Positions 44,454-58,000 of a DNA stretch of 64,000 bases are shown piece after piece. The stretch lies in NCBI GenBank assembly GCA_028583605.1, contig CM053329.1:2480001-2544000 (forward strand), written 5' to 3'. Under the pieces are notes generated by a model. It saw nothing but the letters and a program-made list of their open reading frames with translations, was not told the DNA's origin and ran no database searches. The DNA is from Dastarcus helophoroides (lineage: Eukaryota > Arthropoda > Insecta > Coleoptera > Bothrideridae). How positions within the stretch are numbered: position 1 is the stretch's first letter; each line of letters begins with the position of its first letter. The position numbers were made by a program, and so were the translations under genes.

Positions 44454-47283
44454 CTCGAACCTGCATAATCTGGAACACGGCGGGTCCGAAATTTAATGCC
44501 AGTTTGGACAGTTTTTCGGCTTGTACAAGAATAGTATATGGTGGAAAGGAACAAGATTTTGAAAATATTTCATCATAGGCTGGATTCCTATAAAATATCA
44601 GGCTTGGACATATTTAACTATACGTTATTGATATTTCTGTAATGGTGTCAAAATCAGAACAATCCATTTAAATTAGCAGTAAAAGTAGTCACTTCTAGTA
44701 GTTTTAATCCCGAATAAAAAAAAAATAGTTACTTGATCACTTAAAAAAAATTAATCGAAAGAATACACTTGATAAATTTTATTACCCACAACAATGTTTG
44801 AAAATGTAAAAAACTATCTAGTTCGCAAGTGATTCATTAGAAATTACTAGTTGCCAGAATTTGTCACCAGAACGAGAATACCCTTATTCAATTTTTATCA
44901 AAGTGTTTTCCACTGGAGAGAGTTATTTTCTGCAATTAATCTTAATCTTTTGGGTGGGTTATAATATATCATATTTAAGTAGCCATATTAGCATCTAATT
45001 AATAAAAAATTCCGAATGGATACTTTAATTTTATTATACAACATATCTTTAACATATGAGTTCTTTAATTCTGAGGAAAATCTTGAAAAAATCACTACCC
45101 ACCGAAGTACCTATTACAATTATTTATATTTTCACAAGTTTCTGTGAGCCAATGTCGTACAGACTCATGTAAACCAAATGAAATATTTTAGTTACTAATG
45201 GCGAAAATAATCAAATTTATACTAAAATAAACTCAAATACAGTGAGTAGAGAACTGTTAGGAGGAGATGAGCATATTATGGAAATCAATCCCTTCCGTCT
45301 TTGTCCAAGTAATCTCAAGCATTGGGAAGCATCTACTTAATGTATGATTTTATTTAGCATTGCTGTAAAATCTAATTAATCATTAAACATTAATGGAAGT
45401 TCACGATGAAAACAATTTTCAGGCAACACACTTCTATTCTAATTGTCTTTTATATCTTTCCCATGAGGACTTTAATTTCTTTTAAAACATTACAGTTCCA
45501 AGAGAAGAGTGAATTGGATAAGTTTTATATTATTCTTCACTTCTTGATTACATTTTTCATATGGTTGAGCGAACATGTGGGGATATTGCACGTGTCAGTC
45601 GACTGGCTAGAAGGGTGGAATAGCCACTGTACGTCACAACATATCTTAATCAAACTCACCAAAGTGTAACCACTGCCTCCCAACTTTTAGTAATTGAAAC
45701 CATTAATATGCAAAGTGGCAAAGCACGTTGTTGTCTTCACAATGCAGGCGAAAGAAAATTAGCTTTGCTTTACTTTACCAACTATTAGCCTCGGCGACGC
45801 CTTTATTACGTTACTACTGAGAGAATAGAAAGGCCGATATGAGCATCTTCGAAGTAACAAAAGACAAGGATTTTGTTAAATGGGGGCACAAAGCGTCACA
45901 ATTAAAGGACACCCAGTAATTTTTGATAAGATTTTTATCTTAAGTGTTATTTATAAAAATAAACATTTTCGGATTTTTTATTTTATTTTTTTAAAGCCTT
46001 TAATATCATAAAGCAAATCTGAAAAATAGATTTCGTCATGTTTTTTACATTTACGTCAGATGAAAATAACATACAAAATACAAAATTTTTTTTTAGAAGT
46101 TAAAAATTATGTCGAAAGGTTCTGGGTGTCAGTTTGTTACCGTTTTGATTGCCCAGCTTTTTACTCGGTTAACCTAATCCGTTTCACACGTCATTTCTCA
46201 GTTACACATATCCGTTATTCTGGATATAATGTATGTTGCTTATTTTTTTTGTTTCTTTATAATATTCCCTAAGTAAAGGAAGATAATTTATACAAGAAAA
46301 TGAGAAGAATAAAAAACATTCATGTGAGACATCCAAGAAATTTTGCCAGACATAGACCATTATATCAAACACTAAGCAATAGAAATCGGGATTATAATTT
46401 TGATATTGGTAAAGCATGAACCTAATTTTCAACCTTATTTGAATTATGCTGTCATCAAATGTATGGATACAACAATGAAAAAAAAAAACATATTTACTTA
46501 TTTGCAAGATTAGCTATTAAAGGCATTAAAATGCAACTAAGATTCTTAAAAACACTATCAATTTGTTTCGTAAAGCCCATTTCCACTTAAAAGAATAAGA
46601 CCTAATATTTCGAAAGCTTCAAGTATGATATACCTATATAGCTCGATTATTATTCATCTTAGCAAAAAATTATAAAAACTATTTTTATTCTAAATTCCAT
46701 AATCTTTCATAAAAATTTAAAATATATATACCATTTATAACCTTGTAACTTTGTGATGGGATGTTCAATTGTTTTTTTTTTGTTATCATAGGCTTAAAAA
46801 GTACACAACTTTGCTAATTTAAACGAAAATGTATCTTTAATATTAAGAGGGTTAGCAATAGTACCGAGTTTATTTTGAACATCCTGCATATTATATTTTT
46901 ATGCCAAGATGTAAGTTCTTTAATTTTTATATTAAACTCCAAATTTTCATTTGATTTTACCATAACTTTTCATACTGTAGGTACTTTTCACTGATATCAG
47001 CTGCCATAACTCATACATTAGTCGCACAAAACAACTAGCAAATCTCCATTGTAAGCAATTTTACTATGTAACGTTGATATTTAATTCTAAGATTTTGTTA
47101 TATATTTGGTATTTTCTAATGCTTTGCGCACTCTGCAGAAAAGATTGGAAATAGTAATTGCTAAGAAACTTTATTACTATCAAATGTACTGTAGGTTCTA
47201 CCGTTTCTCTATTAATCTCCTTTAGAATCGAATATTCAAATTATAACGATTTTTTCTTTATATACGTACGAAAAAGCACCTGA
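44454..47283. other. AT-rich DNA, no recognised gene
   Basis: The sequence just after 44453 (CGAACCTGCATAATCTGGAAC) vaguely resembles pogo/Tigger ends but has no partner. Short ORFs at 45406-45669 and 46060-46272 lack any domain. Confidence 0.35.
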
Positions 47284-47607
47284 TCCATTAAACATACATC
47301 ATCTCTGCGGGAAGCGCATACAAAATATTACATCGACATTACGGCATGTACGGCGGGTGGATTGGATGCTAGTTATCGATTCCTTTTGTCATCAAAGTTG
47401 ATATTGACGACATTCATCACTGTCGCAATTCTAATGCCAGTCACGGGGCAGTCGGCGGTGTACAACAGCGGCCCACCCACCATATGTGCCACCCCCTGCA
47501 TGCTTATAATTATAAGGGTGACTCTTGTTTTATTGCGTATGGAGCATACCAGAGCACAGGAGTCGCCACACCCTCGGTGCTTTATTGCATTTATAAACCA
47601 TGTTTAA
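47284..47607 (+). CDS. Possible exon with a hydrophobic signal-like segment, doubtful
   Basis: A frame open from 47284 to a TAA at 47605-47607 is much less AT-rich than its surroundings. It contains KLILTTFITVAILMPVTGQS, which looks like a signal-peptide core with a possible cleavage after VTG/Q, then SAVYNSGPPTICATPCM. There is no upstream in-frame ATG (the frame has a TTG near 47362), so it would have to be an internal exon or a relic. I recognise no family. Confidence 0.25.
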   Translation, partial: SIKHTSSLREAHTKYYIDITACTAGGLDASYRFLLSSKLILTTFITVAILMPVTGQSAVYNSGPPTICATPCMLIIIRVTLVLLRMEHTRAQESPHPRCFIAFINHV

Positions 47608-48201
47608 TCTCTTGGTTTTAAGAAAGCAATAGCGTAATACTTTTGCGGATCTGCAAGTGACATTTCTAGTTAGGGCATGTATGTATGTTTGGATGTTTAA
47701 TGATTCAAACTTAAGTTATTCCATTTTTAGTGATTCTTGCCCAAATTGGGAGAATGGCATCCACTGAAAGCTTGGTGTTTGTCAATTTTACACATGTTTT
47801 TTTGTTGTTGTTAGGCCAGCGAAAGAAGCGCTTGTAGTAAGTAATGGTTTCAATGCAGTAGGTATATTATTTAACATTTATCGATTCATTCATTCAAAAT
47901 TCAATAAAATGGCTCATCAATTAAACTTTGATTTTTTTCTTGACCCATCATTTCCCTCTTCCTAAAAGTATGTTGCACTGTATCTTACATATTAGTGAAA
48001 CTAAAATATCGCTTAAGTGGGAAAAGAAGTGTGGAATTTTATGCAACACATGAACAGCGTATGGAGTTCTTGAATAGGGCATTGAAAGAATTGTTGTATT
48101 CCATTTGCACGTTTTGGATATGTGGACGCTATTGCCAGTTTTCGTACGGTACTCGACTTCGTAGAAGTAACTGCTATATACTTGCTGGCGATGGTGCATT
48201 T
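47608..48201. other. AT-rich spacer
   Basis: Short ORFs on both strands (47948-48231) overlap the dispersed repeat and show no domain. Confidence 0.35.
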
Positions 48202-48390
48202 ATTAGATTTGGGTTCGATATACCAAATTGATGAGATCTAATAAGATCGAAATCAAAATATCAATATAATTAACGCCCCACCTATCAGTCTACACATTAG
48301 AGTAATAGAGTATAAAGTTCTCTGATATTTTTCAGAGTGACCATTTATAATAAACCGCAGTGGGCTAACTTTTTGGTAATTGAGTGAACA
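48202..48390 (+). repeat. Dispersed repeat, copy 2
   Basis: Partner of 38405-38575 in the same orientation, with the ordered landmarks ATACCAAATTGATGAGATC, TAATAAGAT, CTGATATTTTTCAGAGTGAC, TAAACCGCAGTGGGCTAAC. Identity by eye is moderate, so the family is old. Confidence 0.5.
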
Positions 48391-51300
48391 GCACAAAACC
48401 GCTCAAACTAGATATATTTTTACCTAGCAACAATGTTAATATAAAATAAAGTCAAAAGTAAAAAAAAGTCATATAACATTTCACAGCACGAAAACTTCTA
48501 TTTATAATTTACGGTGGTGTAAAAACGTGCCCTATCCCTATCTGTAAAAGCAGTTGTCGTGAGCTAAAAAGTTTCAAACCAAATGATTATACTTACGACA
48601 CGCCAAGCTGTTCTAGGGAAATTTGAGACAGACGTGGGTACTTACCTGAAACAAATACAAATTATTAGTTAGATACGGTATATAATAGTTAAATTATAGA
48701 CTTTAAATATAAAATGACTGACGGAGTTAAATCAATACTCAAAGACCAAGGTTCTGATATAATTATGTTCGACAATATAATAATAACCTGTAATTTTATC
48801 ATTATCATTCTTTTGAACAAAGAAACAGTTAAACGTTATTTCTGATAATTAGATGAATAATTAAAAACTCGCTATGGCTATTATTTTTAAAAATCAGTAA
48901 TCAAGATTTATTTTTTTTTACATTTTCTTGAGAATTATTATTTTTAGTAGATATAGAAGATAAGAAATCATGATGCACAATATGAAAATCAAAAAAGTGT
49001 CAAACCATCTCTACTTGGATTGATAAAATAACATGACAAGCAGTAAGACAAAAAACAAAGACCTGTTCTCTCATTTTCGTTCTTTGGCCAAATGGAAATG
49101 TCTCTTCCTTATTTGTACTGAATTTATCGTATACTTGTACACCGAAATTACTTAGGAGCAATCATTCGTACACTTCTACTGTAAACATGAGTTATGCTAT
49201 ACGTGACATAACTATAACATTCTGCATTACACTTCAAGAAATTGCAGATAAAGGCTTTGTTAATGAGCGCAATTGTACATTATCGGGATTTAATTATGTC
49301 TGTGTGATGCCGTTAGCAAATCAAAAGGGGCAATCAGTGTGCAGTTGCCAATACATGGATATGGTGGCAAGTTCAGGCGAAAACAAGATATCAGTGATTA
49401 ATTCTAAACACGTATTGCGTTAAAAAAATCTTGTAAATCCTTGTTTTTAATGTTATTGCTTGCTAGAAGCTGGACGCGCAAACTATTATCTTTTATTATC
49501 TATAATGTAATTCCCGTTTATGTATGTGCTATAAGTAGTAACTTATTGAAGAGGCTAATTAATGAAAAGCTTGGAGACGCTGCATATCATAATATTTACT
49601 ATTTCTCCTTACTACTAAAGTTTTTCAGTAGTTATTACTGATCAGATTGGTGATCTGTAGTAAGAACATATGCAAAAATCTTTAACGTTACATTAAATTT
49701 ATCCATGAACTTTTTCTTTCCATTCTGTTTTATTACTTTTATTATGTTTGCTTAATTATTTTAAAAACTGCACTTGCTCTATTATTTCTTTGAGCCGCAG
49801 AAAAATCAAACTTCGTGTTTTAATTACATAACTACTTATTAATTATTGTGAGGGATTCCAAAGGCTTAAAGCAATCTCAAATAAAAAGAGCTTCTTTGGT
49901 GCCTTTACTCTCATTTAGAATGATCTTGTTTGACTCTACTCGTAAAATGGATATCCGATATCATTCTTTAGAACCTTTAGATTGTCTGCGGTCTATCATC
50001 TTTAAGGGATGTCGTGCGATGCAGCGATGATATTTTTTATGAGATTCCACAACATGTCATGTAAATATGTTTCAATAGGTTGCTTGTGGTCGTAGAATTT
50101 TACATGGCATCTTCCCGAACTCATCTCAACCGCTGATGTATACCGTCACCGCCGTAACCACTGGGTGGTCCACTATTTTAAAATTTCCTAACTGTCTAGA
50201 TTAGTTTCATTAAACTCATATTTCTGCTTTAAAAAATACATGGCAGGCGTTTTTGTGAACCCAACGACAGGAGGGCCATATTTATACGGAATAAAGGACG
50301 GTCTTTTACGGGACCAAATTAAGTTATATATTATAAAAGAACACTGACAGATTTATTGTATTTTTCCTAACTCTTCTAATGAAGTTTAGGCTACCATAAA
50401 ATTGAATCTTAAAACCTTAATGTTTCGAAGTTTACATTGAAAGTTCGATACATATTTTTATACAAAGGATTCGGTTTCTATTTTTTTTGTTGCTATGTAT
50501 TAGGATTTATTAAGAAAGGTTAATGAAACTGTAAAGAAGCTTCACAACTTCCTAATTAGATTAGAAAAAGCTTCTTGGGTCTTTTCTACTGTTTAAAGCT
50601 TTAAGCGTCAAGACATTTGATCTAACTTTCAGAAAAGGTATAGGGAATAATTTTCTTTTTCAGTGAATCCATATCTATTTCATTATTAGCTGCTATTTAA
50701 AATATTTATCTTATAAAATATTACTCTTAATTCAAGCAAATGATGGATATCATTTATGCGAAAATATAAATAAATACATGATTACACCGATTAGTTCAGG
50801 GTGATGGAATACTAGATTAACTCAAAGAAAGCAGAAATGACCAACACAGGAAGTGATTGATTTATTTTAATTCTGATGGACGAATAACGTTTTTGTTGAC
50901 TTCAACTTTGCTACACTGTTCTCGCAGATATAATTTTTCTTTGTTGATTGATTCCCTGGCCACTCTTCAGGTTTTACTTTTATGTGTTTTTCATTTTATA
51001 TCTAAATATTTTCCAATATTATCTATTTTTTTTTCTATTACACAATGTCTTAGCTTCCTTTTTATATGATGCATGTTCTTATTTTATCTCGCGTTATTTT
51101 AGGCCACTTCGCATGCTTCTTGTTCTTGTTGATAGATTTAACAATTTAGCACCTAAATTCTTCACATTTTTTCTTCAGTTATATTTTCATCGGTTAATCT
51201 CTTTCTTTTCTTTGTTGCGATTTTAATGCGCACCGGTGAAACATTGCAAAATAGTAATATCTTGTAGCGCCGTTCGGTTTTTCGGTTGGCAGCGATATTT
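48391..51300. other. AT-rich DNA, no recognised gene
   Basis: A short ORF at 49187-49423 starts with ATG and contains four Cys in its second half (NYVCVMPLANQKGQSVCSCQ) on a slightly richer background, but no domain can be assigned. Nothing else is supported. Confidence 0.35.
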
Positions 51301-52745
51301 TAATAGTTTTCTATAATGATTGCGTCATCACTGTTGTGTATGAAGATTAGTCACTGCTTCTGGCACTCTGTGCTATCATTATTGTTCGAGGTACCGGTCC
51401 ATAAGAAAAGTCCTTTTTATTCTCTGTCGAAAATCTCGAATGGTTTACGAATATTTGATTTATCGTGTGTCCAGTCGATAACTCAGATATGGGAGGATAT
51501 TAGTAGATGATGCTCCAGAATATCTGAGGAGCCGCACAACATCAAATGTGGGGGCAAATAAATATTGCATATCGATTCGTGGGGCTTACGCTTATTCTAT
51601 ACATATTTTAGGTTTCTAATGCGCTTATATAATTCGTTTAATAGCGTTCTTGAGTATTTCTTTCCCTATGTTTTGCTTCGAGTGTGGAATAGATTCCAAT
51701 CTTGGGGCAGTGTGGTATTCCCACTGTATAATAAGCTCAGTGGATCTTCGTTCCGCCTAAAAGGAATAAGCACCTTCGGCACAGGATTTTATCTTTGTTG
51801 TCAGATGTATAGTTATTACAACCAGAATATCTGTTGTGTAAATTTTCTTCGGTTAAGAATGAAAGAAATTAATAAGGTTTTCAGTACTTGCAATGTTATA
51901 GTGTTGTATTTGATTAATGATTTCAATGGCCGATTTTTACTAGTACTGTACCAGGTCTGATCGAATTTTTTGTAGATTTCAATATTGTTCTTTGGATTTT
52001 TGGTAGCAGCGTTTTGCTTAGTAAGCAAGCCATCAACATCATGCTTTTTAGTAGTGTTTAGTGTTTTATGTAGCCTTAGTCCTAGTTTACCTTGATCTGG
52101 CCATATGTTTGATTTATGGATTTATGTATTCATATTGATTAGTAATGTCTTCGATATAAGAAAATGCCATATTCATATTATCGTTACTTGATGTCAAGTT
52201 TGGGATATTTTTAGAAGAATATTATTGTAATTCTTGATGATGAGAATTCGTTGGACCAGTGCCGATATTTTATTTCAGATTTTCTGATATACTTATGTTA
52301 CCACTGCCTTTGGTAAATTGTTAAAGTTGGATTTTATGCAAATTTGTAGTTGCTAATTATTAGTTGTGTATTAATTTTAGGTTTTTGGGTTTTAGTTTTC
52401 CCTCTACTATTTTACAACCAGCAAATTGTAAGTCTGCTTTTCAGTTTTGAGTATTCTGAAGCTCGATCCAATATTTTGTAGGTTTCGCAAGACCATTTTT
52501 AAATTTCGGTTTTGTTTTAGTTTATTGTGATATTAAGGAAGAAGTATTGTATTTGTTGGTTGCTTGAAGTTTCTCTATATGTGAGAGGTGCGACGGCACG
52601 ATATTAACATCTATTCACGAGCAATCTCACGTGACGAATCCTTTAGGACAAGCTCATGGGTTGGTAGATGTGACTTTCTCAGGATCGTTTCCGAAACCAA
52701 GGAAGTGTTTTAACCCTCTCATTTTAGCTTGGATTTAGGTATCTT
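51300..52745 (-). pseudogene. Unidentified minus-strand coding relic
   Basis: On the minus strand several long readable stretches are separated by stops. They include KMRGLKHFLGFGNDPEKV near 52675-52725, IDVNIVPSHLSHIEKLQ near 52570-52615, a stretch with NMAFSYIEDITNQYEYIN near 52125-52180, DVDGLLTKQNAATKNPKNN near 51980-52040, and another near 51640-51780. All run in one direction, with stops that are often TGA, as expected for a decayed coding copy. No intron structure or poly(A) tail was identified. I do not recognise the protein. It may be a processed pseudogene or an old transposon ORF. Confidence 0.35.
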
Positions 52746-53042
52746 ATCTATTCTTTTCAAAATATATCTAGTAATGCCCTGGGGAAGTTTAATACAGTAC
52801 TTATAATAGTTTTTAAATTTTAGACGTCTCTATGTATTAAACACTATTAGGTGCATAGTTGCTCATACCGTAAAATTTAGTTACGAGTTCTTTTTAAAAT
52901 TATATGTTAAAGTGCTATGCTTAGAAATTTTGCTTTTCTGTGCATTTTCCTCATTTAGCAATGCACTGTTCTTGCAGATTCTGATTATACGTTCAATTCG
53001 TCATATTTAATTTTATACATTTTACTTAATTTACCGTTAATA
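52746..53042. other. AT-rich spacer
   Basis: No feature recognised. Confidence 0.4.
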
Positions 53043-53044
53043 TA

Positions 53045-54784
53045 CAAGTTGTAATCAAATTTCATTTCCACTACAGGGAACTCTGAAACCATTAGAGATA
53101 CAAGGAAGCTTAAATGGGCAAACTGGTGCAGAAGTGCAGAATTTAATGCCTAACAATATTCCTCTGAGAAGACAATTGTATTCCAATTCGTCTTGATTTT
53201 ATTTAGAAAAAACCGAATATCGCCATTTTTAAAAATCAGCTGTAGCTTGTTTATATGAAATCCGATCGAAAAAAATCAAAAACTGTTAATTAGTTGTTTT
53301 TTAGGGCCTTTTCATTGGCGTACGTTAATTTTTTCTAAATTTAACTGTTTCTGAGAAATTTATACAAACTTTGTTATTTCTTATAAGAGCCATATTGATT
53401 TTTTTCATTTTTTTCGAATTCAGCATATTTTTCTGTTTAATTTAAGGTATGTTATGGCATACTTCAAATGTAGCAAAGTAAGTTAAATAAGGTAGTTTTT
53501 TATAAAAAAAAAATCATAGTAGGTAGTGCAATCTGTATAGCTCTTAATAATAAAAAATACAGACCCTAAAAAAGCAATAGTTATTATAAAAAAACCAAAA
53601 ATATTGTAACAAACTGTATAATATTGAAATATTTATTAATACTCGTAATGTGCATCATTTCCTTCAATGACGTAATTCTCAGAACATTATAAGAATTTTA
53701 TTACGAGTGAATATTACCATGACTCATACCCAAGTGTGCGTTCTAGACTTCTCTGGAAGTTAAGTATTCTAAGACGAATAATGTGGATAAATATGAGAGT
53801 TATTTTTAATGTTAGTATGTTAGATATTTCACGATACAACGGGTAAGTATTCAAGGTTAGACGAATTGTTGTAAACATTGTCGACAAAAGTTTTAGAACA
53901 TCTACACGTTTTCATAGAATTACGCCGTTTAAAGGGGTGTATGCATGTTACGATTATACTAATAACTGTTTCAATATTGCACAGTTTGTTACAGTATTTT
54001 TCGTTTTTCAATAATTATTGTTACGTAATTAGGTACTGTATTTTTATTATTGAAAGTTATGGCACTTGCACAGCTTACTATAATCTTTTTGTTTAAAAAT
54101 AATAAATTACTTTATTTAATCTACTTTGTCACATTTGAAGTATGGCATATTATATATCAACTTAATCATAGCAATATGCTAAATTCGAATATAATAAAAT
54201 TCAATATGGCGCCTATAAGAAATAACGAAGTTGACATAATTCTATTGGAAACGGTTAAATTTAGGCAAAAATAACGTAATGAAAAGACCTTAAAAAACAA
54301 CCAATAACAGTTTTTTAATTTTTAATGTGTAATACTTTAGATTTAGATATTTTTTAATTTTTGTCAAAAATTTTAGCTTTTTTAAAATGTTGAATTTAAA
54401 GTATGACTACAGGCATAAACAAATGTCAACATTCTAAGATTTTTTGAATCTGAAATTTGCTCAAAGCTGAAAACTTATAAATACGAAGTTAAAATCGAAA
54501 AGAGAATATGGTCAACATTTAGAGGTTAAACCGATTTTTACTTGAAACTTTGACTTTAGGTTTTGGATCAATCGGACTTTAAACAAACAAGTTACAGCTG
54601 ATTTTTAAAAATAGTCATTTTCAGTTTTTTTTTCAATAAAATTAAGACGAGTTGGAATTCAATTGTTTTCTCAACGGAATATTATTAGGCATTAAATTCT
54701 GCCCTACTTTGATTATTTAAGCTTTCTTGTATCTCTAATAGTTTACGAGATCTCTGTAGTGGAAATTAAATTTGGTTCAATCTG
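53045..54784. mobile_element. 1.74-kb long-TIR palindromic element with TA ends
   Basis: The left arm (53045 to about 53560) and right arm (about 54060 to 54784) are inverted copies. Landmarks such as ATTTCCACTACAG, AGAGATACAAG, CAGAATTTAATGCCTAA, TTTTTAAAAATCAGCTGTA and TACTTCAAATGT recur in complement. Both ends abut TA (53043-53044, 54785-54786). The right arm contains about 200 extra bases (roughly 54330-54540). No transposase frame was found. Size and TA duplication suggest a non-autonomous Tc1/mariner-like foldback element, similar in plan to 18172-19852 but not in sequence. Confidence 0.75.
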
Positions 54785-54788
54785 TATA

Positions 54789-55036
54789 TTTAGTTTTATT
54801 ACAGTTAAGGTTTTATATATTTGGTGATGATGTTCTATCTTATTAAACGGCTTCGTGTGTGTTAGTACATCTTCCAATAGAAATTGGAGCAGCGGTTTTA
54901 GCAGCTTATTTGGGAGGTATTTACTAATGAGACTCCTGCCTAGGAAATTCATTACAAACTTTGCAATGTTCTCATAAAATGTTTCTTTTTCTTCTTCTAA
55001 TTTATCTTCTGTGGGGCAGAAAAATATTTGTTTCAT
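54789..55036 (-). pseudogene. Possible non-LTR endonuclease fragment
   Basis: The minus-strand frame starts with a stretch containing CPTEDKLEEEKETFYENI. This resembles the YAPTEDxxEEEKExFY segment in the apurinic-type endonuclease domain of RTE/BovB-like non-LTR elements. The following ~60 residues are Leu/Lys-rich and match nothing I know, and no RT is nearby. The resemblance is limited to about 20 residues. Confidence 0.35.
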
Positions 55037-58000
55037 ACTACTAAATTTACTCCAGTACAGCCTGTGTATAAATTACTTAAAAAATTAACAGGAAGACATC
55101 AGACAATTCTTTCATTTATTAAGAGAAAAAGAAGAGAAAAAACTGTCAAATTTGCATGATCTTAACTCAAATTCGTATTTAATTTGTAAAAGAAGATGTA
55201 GTCATCTTAGGCCGCCTAAAGTTGTTCCATCATTAGAGCAACATAAATAAGTAGAGCAGATAATGAGCCAAAATTTCAATGTCTTATTAATTTAATCGTT
55301 AGTATCTTTTAAGCTAGTCTCTGTTGTCAACCATGTTTAAAAATGATACTCGGACATGTGTCTTGAAAATCTTTGATCTCTTAAATTAGTTTTAAGAGCA
55401 CATCTTCCAATGTGTTGAAATTAAATAGCTCTGTCGCTTATTTTTAATATTTGTCATAACTAAACAGTGACAACATTAATAGTAGATAGCTACCAGATTT
55501 ATAGCATGAAAGAAAATACGTAAGTCAAATTACACTCTTTTCTTTTATAATTAAACATGCTAAATAAATTAAAGTTATTAACTTATAGATTCATATTTTT
55601 TATTTTAATTACAAAGAAATTATTATTTTACTCGCAACTTAGAGAGTAGATAGTGACCGAGCAATCTTATAAAGGTATAAAAGATAAATGTTATGCGCGT
55701 TTCAAACTAGACATATGTAATATTTCAGTCCGGCAAAAACGTTTCTATTTTTAAATTAACAATTTCCCAAAAATAAGGATGAAAGCTTTATTCTCAGCAG
55801 ACTCGACAAATTATTTTACATGACTTGTTACATTTTTGGAGGTCCAAATAATTTTCGGAAATGACATTTAAATTTATTTGGGTGCTAAATAGGAACACGA
55901 GAGCTGAAACATCCACGCAAACATGTTAGATAAAGAGAATCGTATTAAACAGAAAAAGATGAAACTATGAGCCCATATAATACGTAGGAAGACTCTAATG
56001 ACGGGTGGACAGGTTAAGTTCTTGGTCTGGCGCACACAACAACAATATAAATGACAGTTTTAATGAGGAGGGCTGCAGCAGCATTTCTGTGCCATACACA
56101 AGCAAGACCGCGGCATTCAGAAGTGAATTGAACATAACAGACGGGAAATTAGAGTTAGACCGGAACACAAAAGGACTAGCAACACTTAAGAATCACATGC
56201 AGAGCCGCCTTTATTCTACATTCTACTACACGTTGTTGTAATAGCAAGTTGCATGTCCACTTCATTCATCAAGCTCTACGATAATAATTAATTACATGTT
56301 TCCCATGATGGTTGCATATTTTGATCAAATAATAGATAGCAACTCTGGCGTTTCTTTTCTGAACAATGCAATTCTTTTGAGAGTTGAAATTAAGTTGTAA
56401 GCTTTAGTAAAAGACTGTTTAAAACTTTACAAAATTATAATCTTACATAACATAATAAAAAGGTGCACTTGACAAAGTACTAATTCACTAAGTGTTTTGG
56501 TTTCCGCTGGCATCTTAGTGAATCTTTTTAGAATAGTCTAATTCGTTGCTTTAACCATGTCGCTTAACTTGTTCTTAGGAATGAACGAGATCTAACGCGT
56601 GATCGTAATCTTTAGTGCTTTGACTTGATATAATGTACATGTTATTAAAATGATATAAAAAAGCTATATAAATCAATAATTATAAATTATCTAAGAATTT
56701 TAATATTAAATAAAATTTATCCCAATCATTTCAAATAGAGTTCATTTTCGAAGATATTTTTCTTTTATTATTGTAACGAAGTGTGTAGTGTTTATTTAAT
56801 TAGTAGTAATCGTAATGTGTATGACACCTTTAAATGAAGTAGGATCCTTGTAGAATGTGCCAGCTAGTTCAGACTAGTTAATGCGCAAATGTTCAGTCCG
56901 TTCACACTGTATATCGGAAATCCAAAATGAAAAAATTGTCTATCTTTAAATAGACATTTTTTATACAGCCAATAGCAACATTTATGGAACTAATTACTGT
57001 CATAATTTTTAACACCAAGTCTTTAGTAAAAAGCATTAACCTAACTTATGAGACTGCACTAAAATGTTTGGCTCTAACGTCTATGCTGGTTGCGGTGTAT
57101 ACCGACAATGACGGTTACTCTGCTGTAATTACTGTGTTGCGTGTAATTAATAAACCTATGGCTGCTAAAATATCATCTATTTAGAAGGTAGGTGACCAAT
57201 TTGATCTGCAGTATAGGTTTCTATAAACTGATTTAGGAGATCAGGGGGAACAGTCATTTAATATTTTCGTTAGAATATCTAATGTAACGGTCCATTTTTA
57301 ATATTTAATGAAAATTAAAATTATCAAAAAATATTCCAGAATACTTAAGATATAGTTTTTCAAATGATATCTCACACGATATATTAATCAAAACTTGATC
57401 AAAAGCCCTTTCCCCATTTTAATATAAAATACATTTTTCTTATCGTTGACCAGCGATATTTGCGTGGGCAATCTGACCAAATTTCTACATCACATAATTT
57501 TCGAGAGCAGCTAGACGGTTGCGAGAGCGAGATTATAAAGGTTTTTACTTTGCGTTTAAGGTCGGAACCCCAAAACTGCATAATAAAAAAGTAATTAAAC
57601 ATCAAGTAACACTTGCACTCTGAATTTATAAAAGAAAAATATTTTAGAATTTTTAACCTGCTTCGAATTTTAATTCTCTCTTTGTTTTAAAAAATATATA
57701 GGTTTATATAAGGATTTCAATCAATTTTGGAGTAACGATGATTTTTTATTAACTTGTAATGTATTAGGCGCTAGTTTGTGTGTTACATTTATTAATGACG
57801 AAATTCCCTGGCGAGCTACGTAATATCAAAGGTTTAAGGAGCTATCTCTTCCAGAAGGAGAGTGATGGACGGTTGACGGCGACGGCGGGTCAAAAGAGAT
57901 GGTTCGTTTTATTCTGTTTGGGAATTTTATTGAACGGCCCTTAACAAGCTAAATAAAAGCGCTTGCATTCTAATACCTTGAAACCAATCTTAAAGTTTAA

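Noticed and set aside
44454..44520. Pogo/Tigger-like terminal sequence after the second DD41D element
   Set aside because: The similarity is short, from memory, and no opposite end was found.
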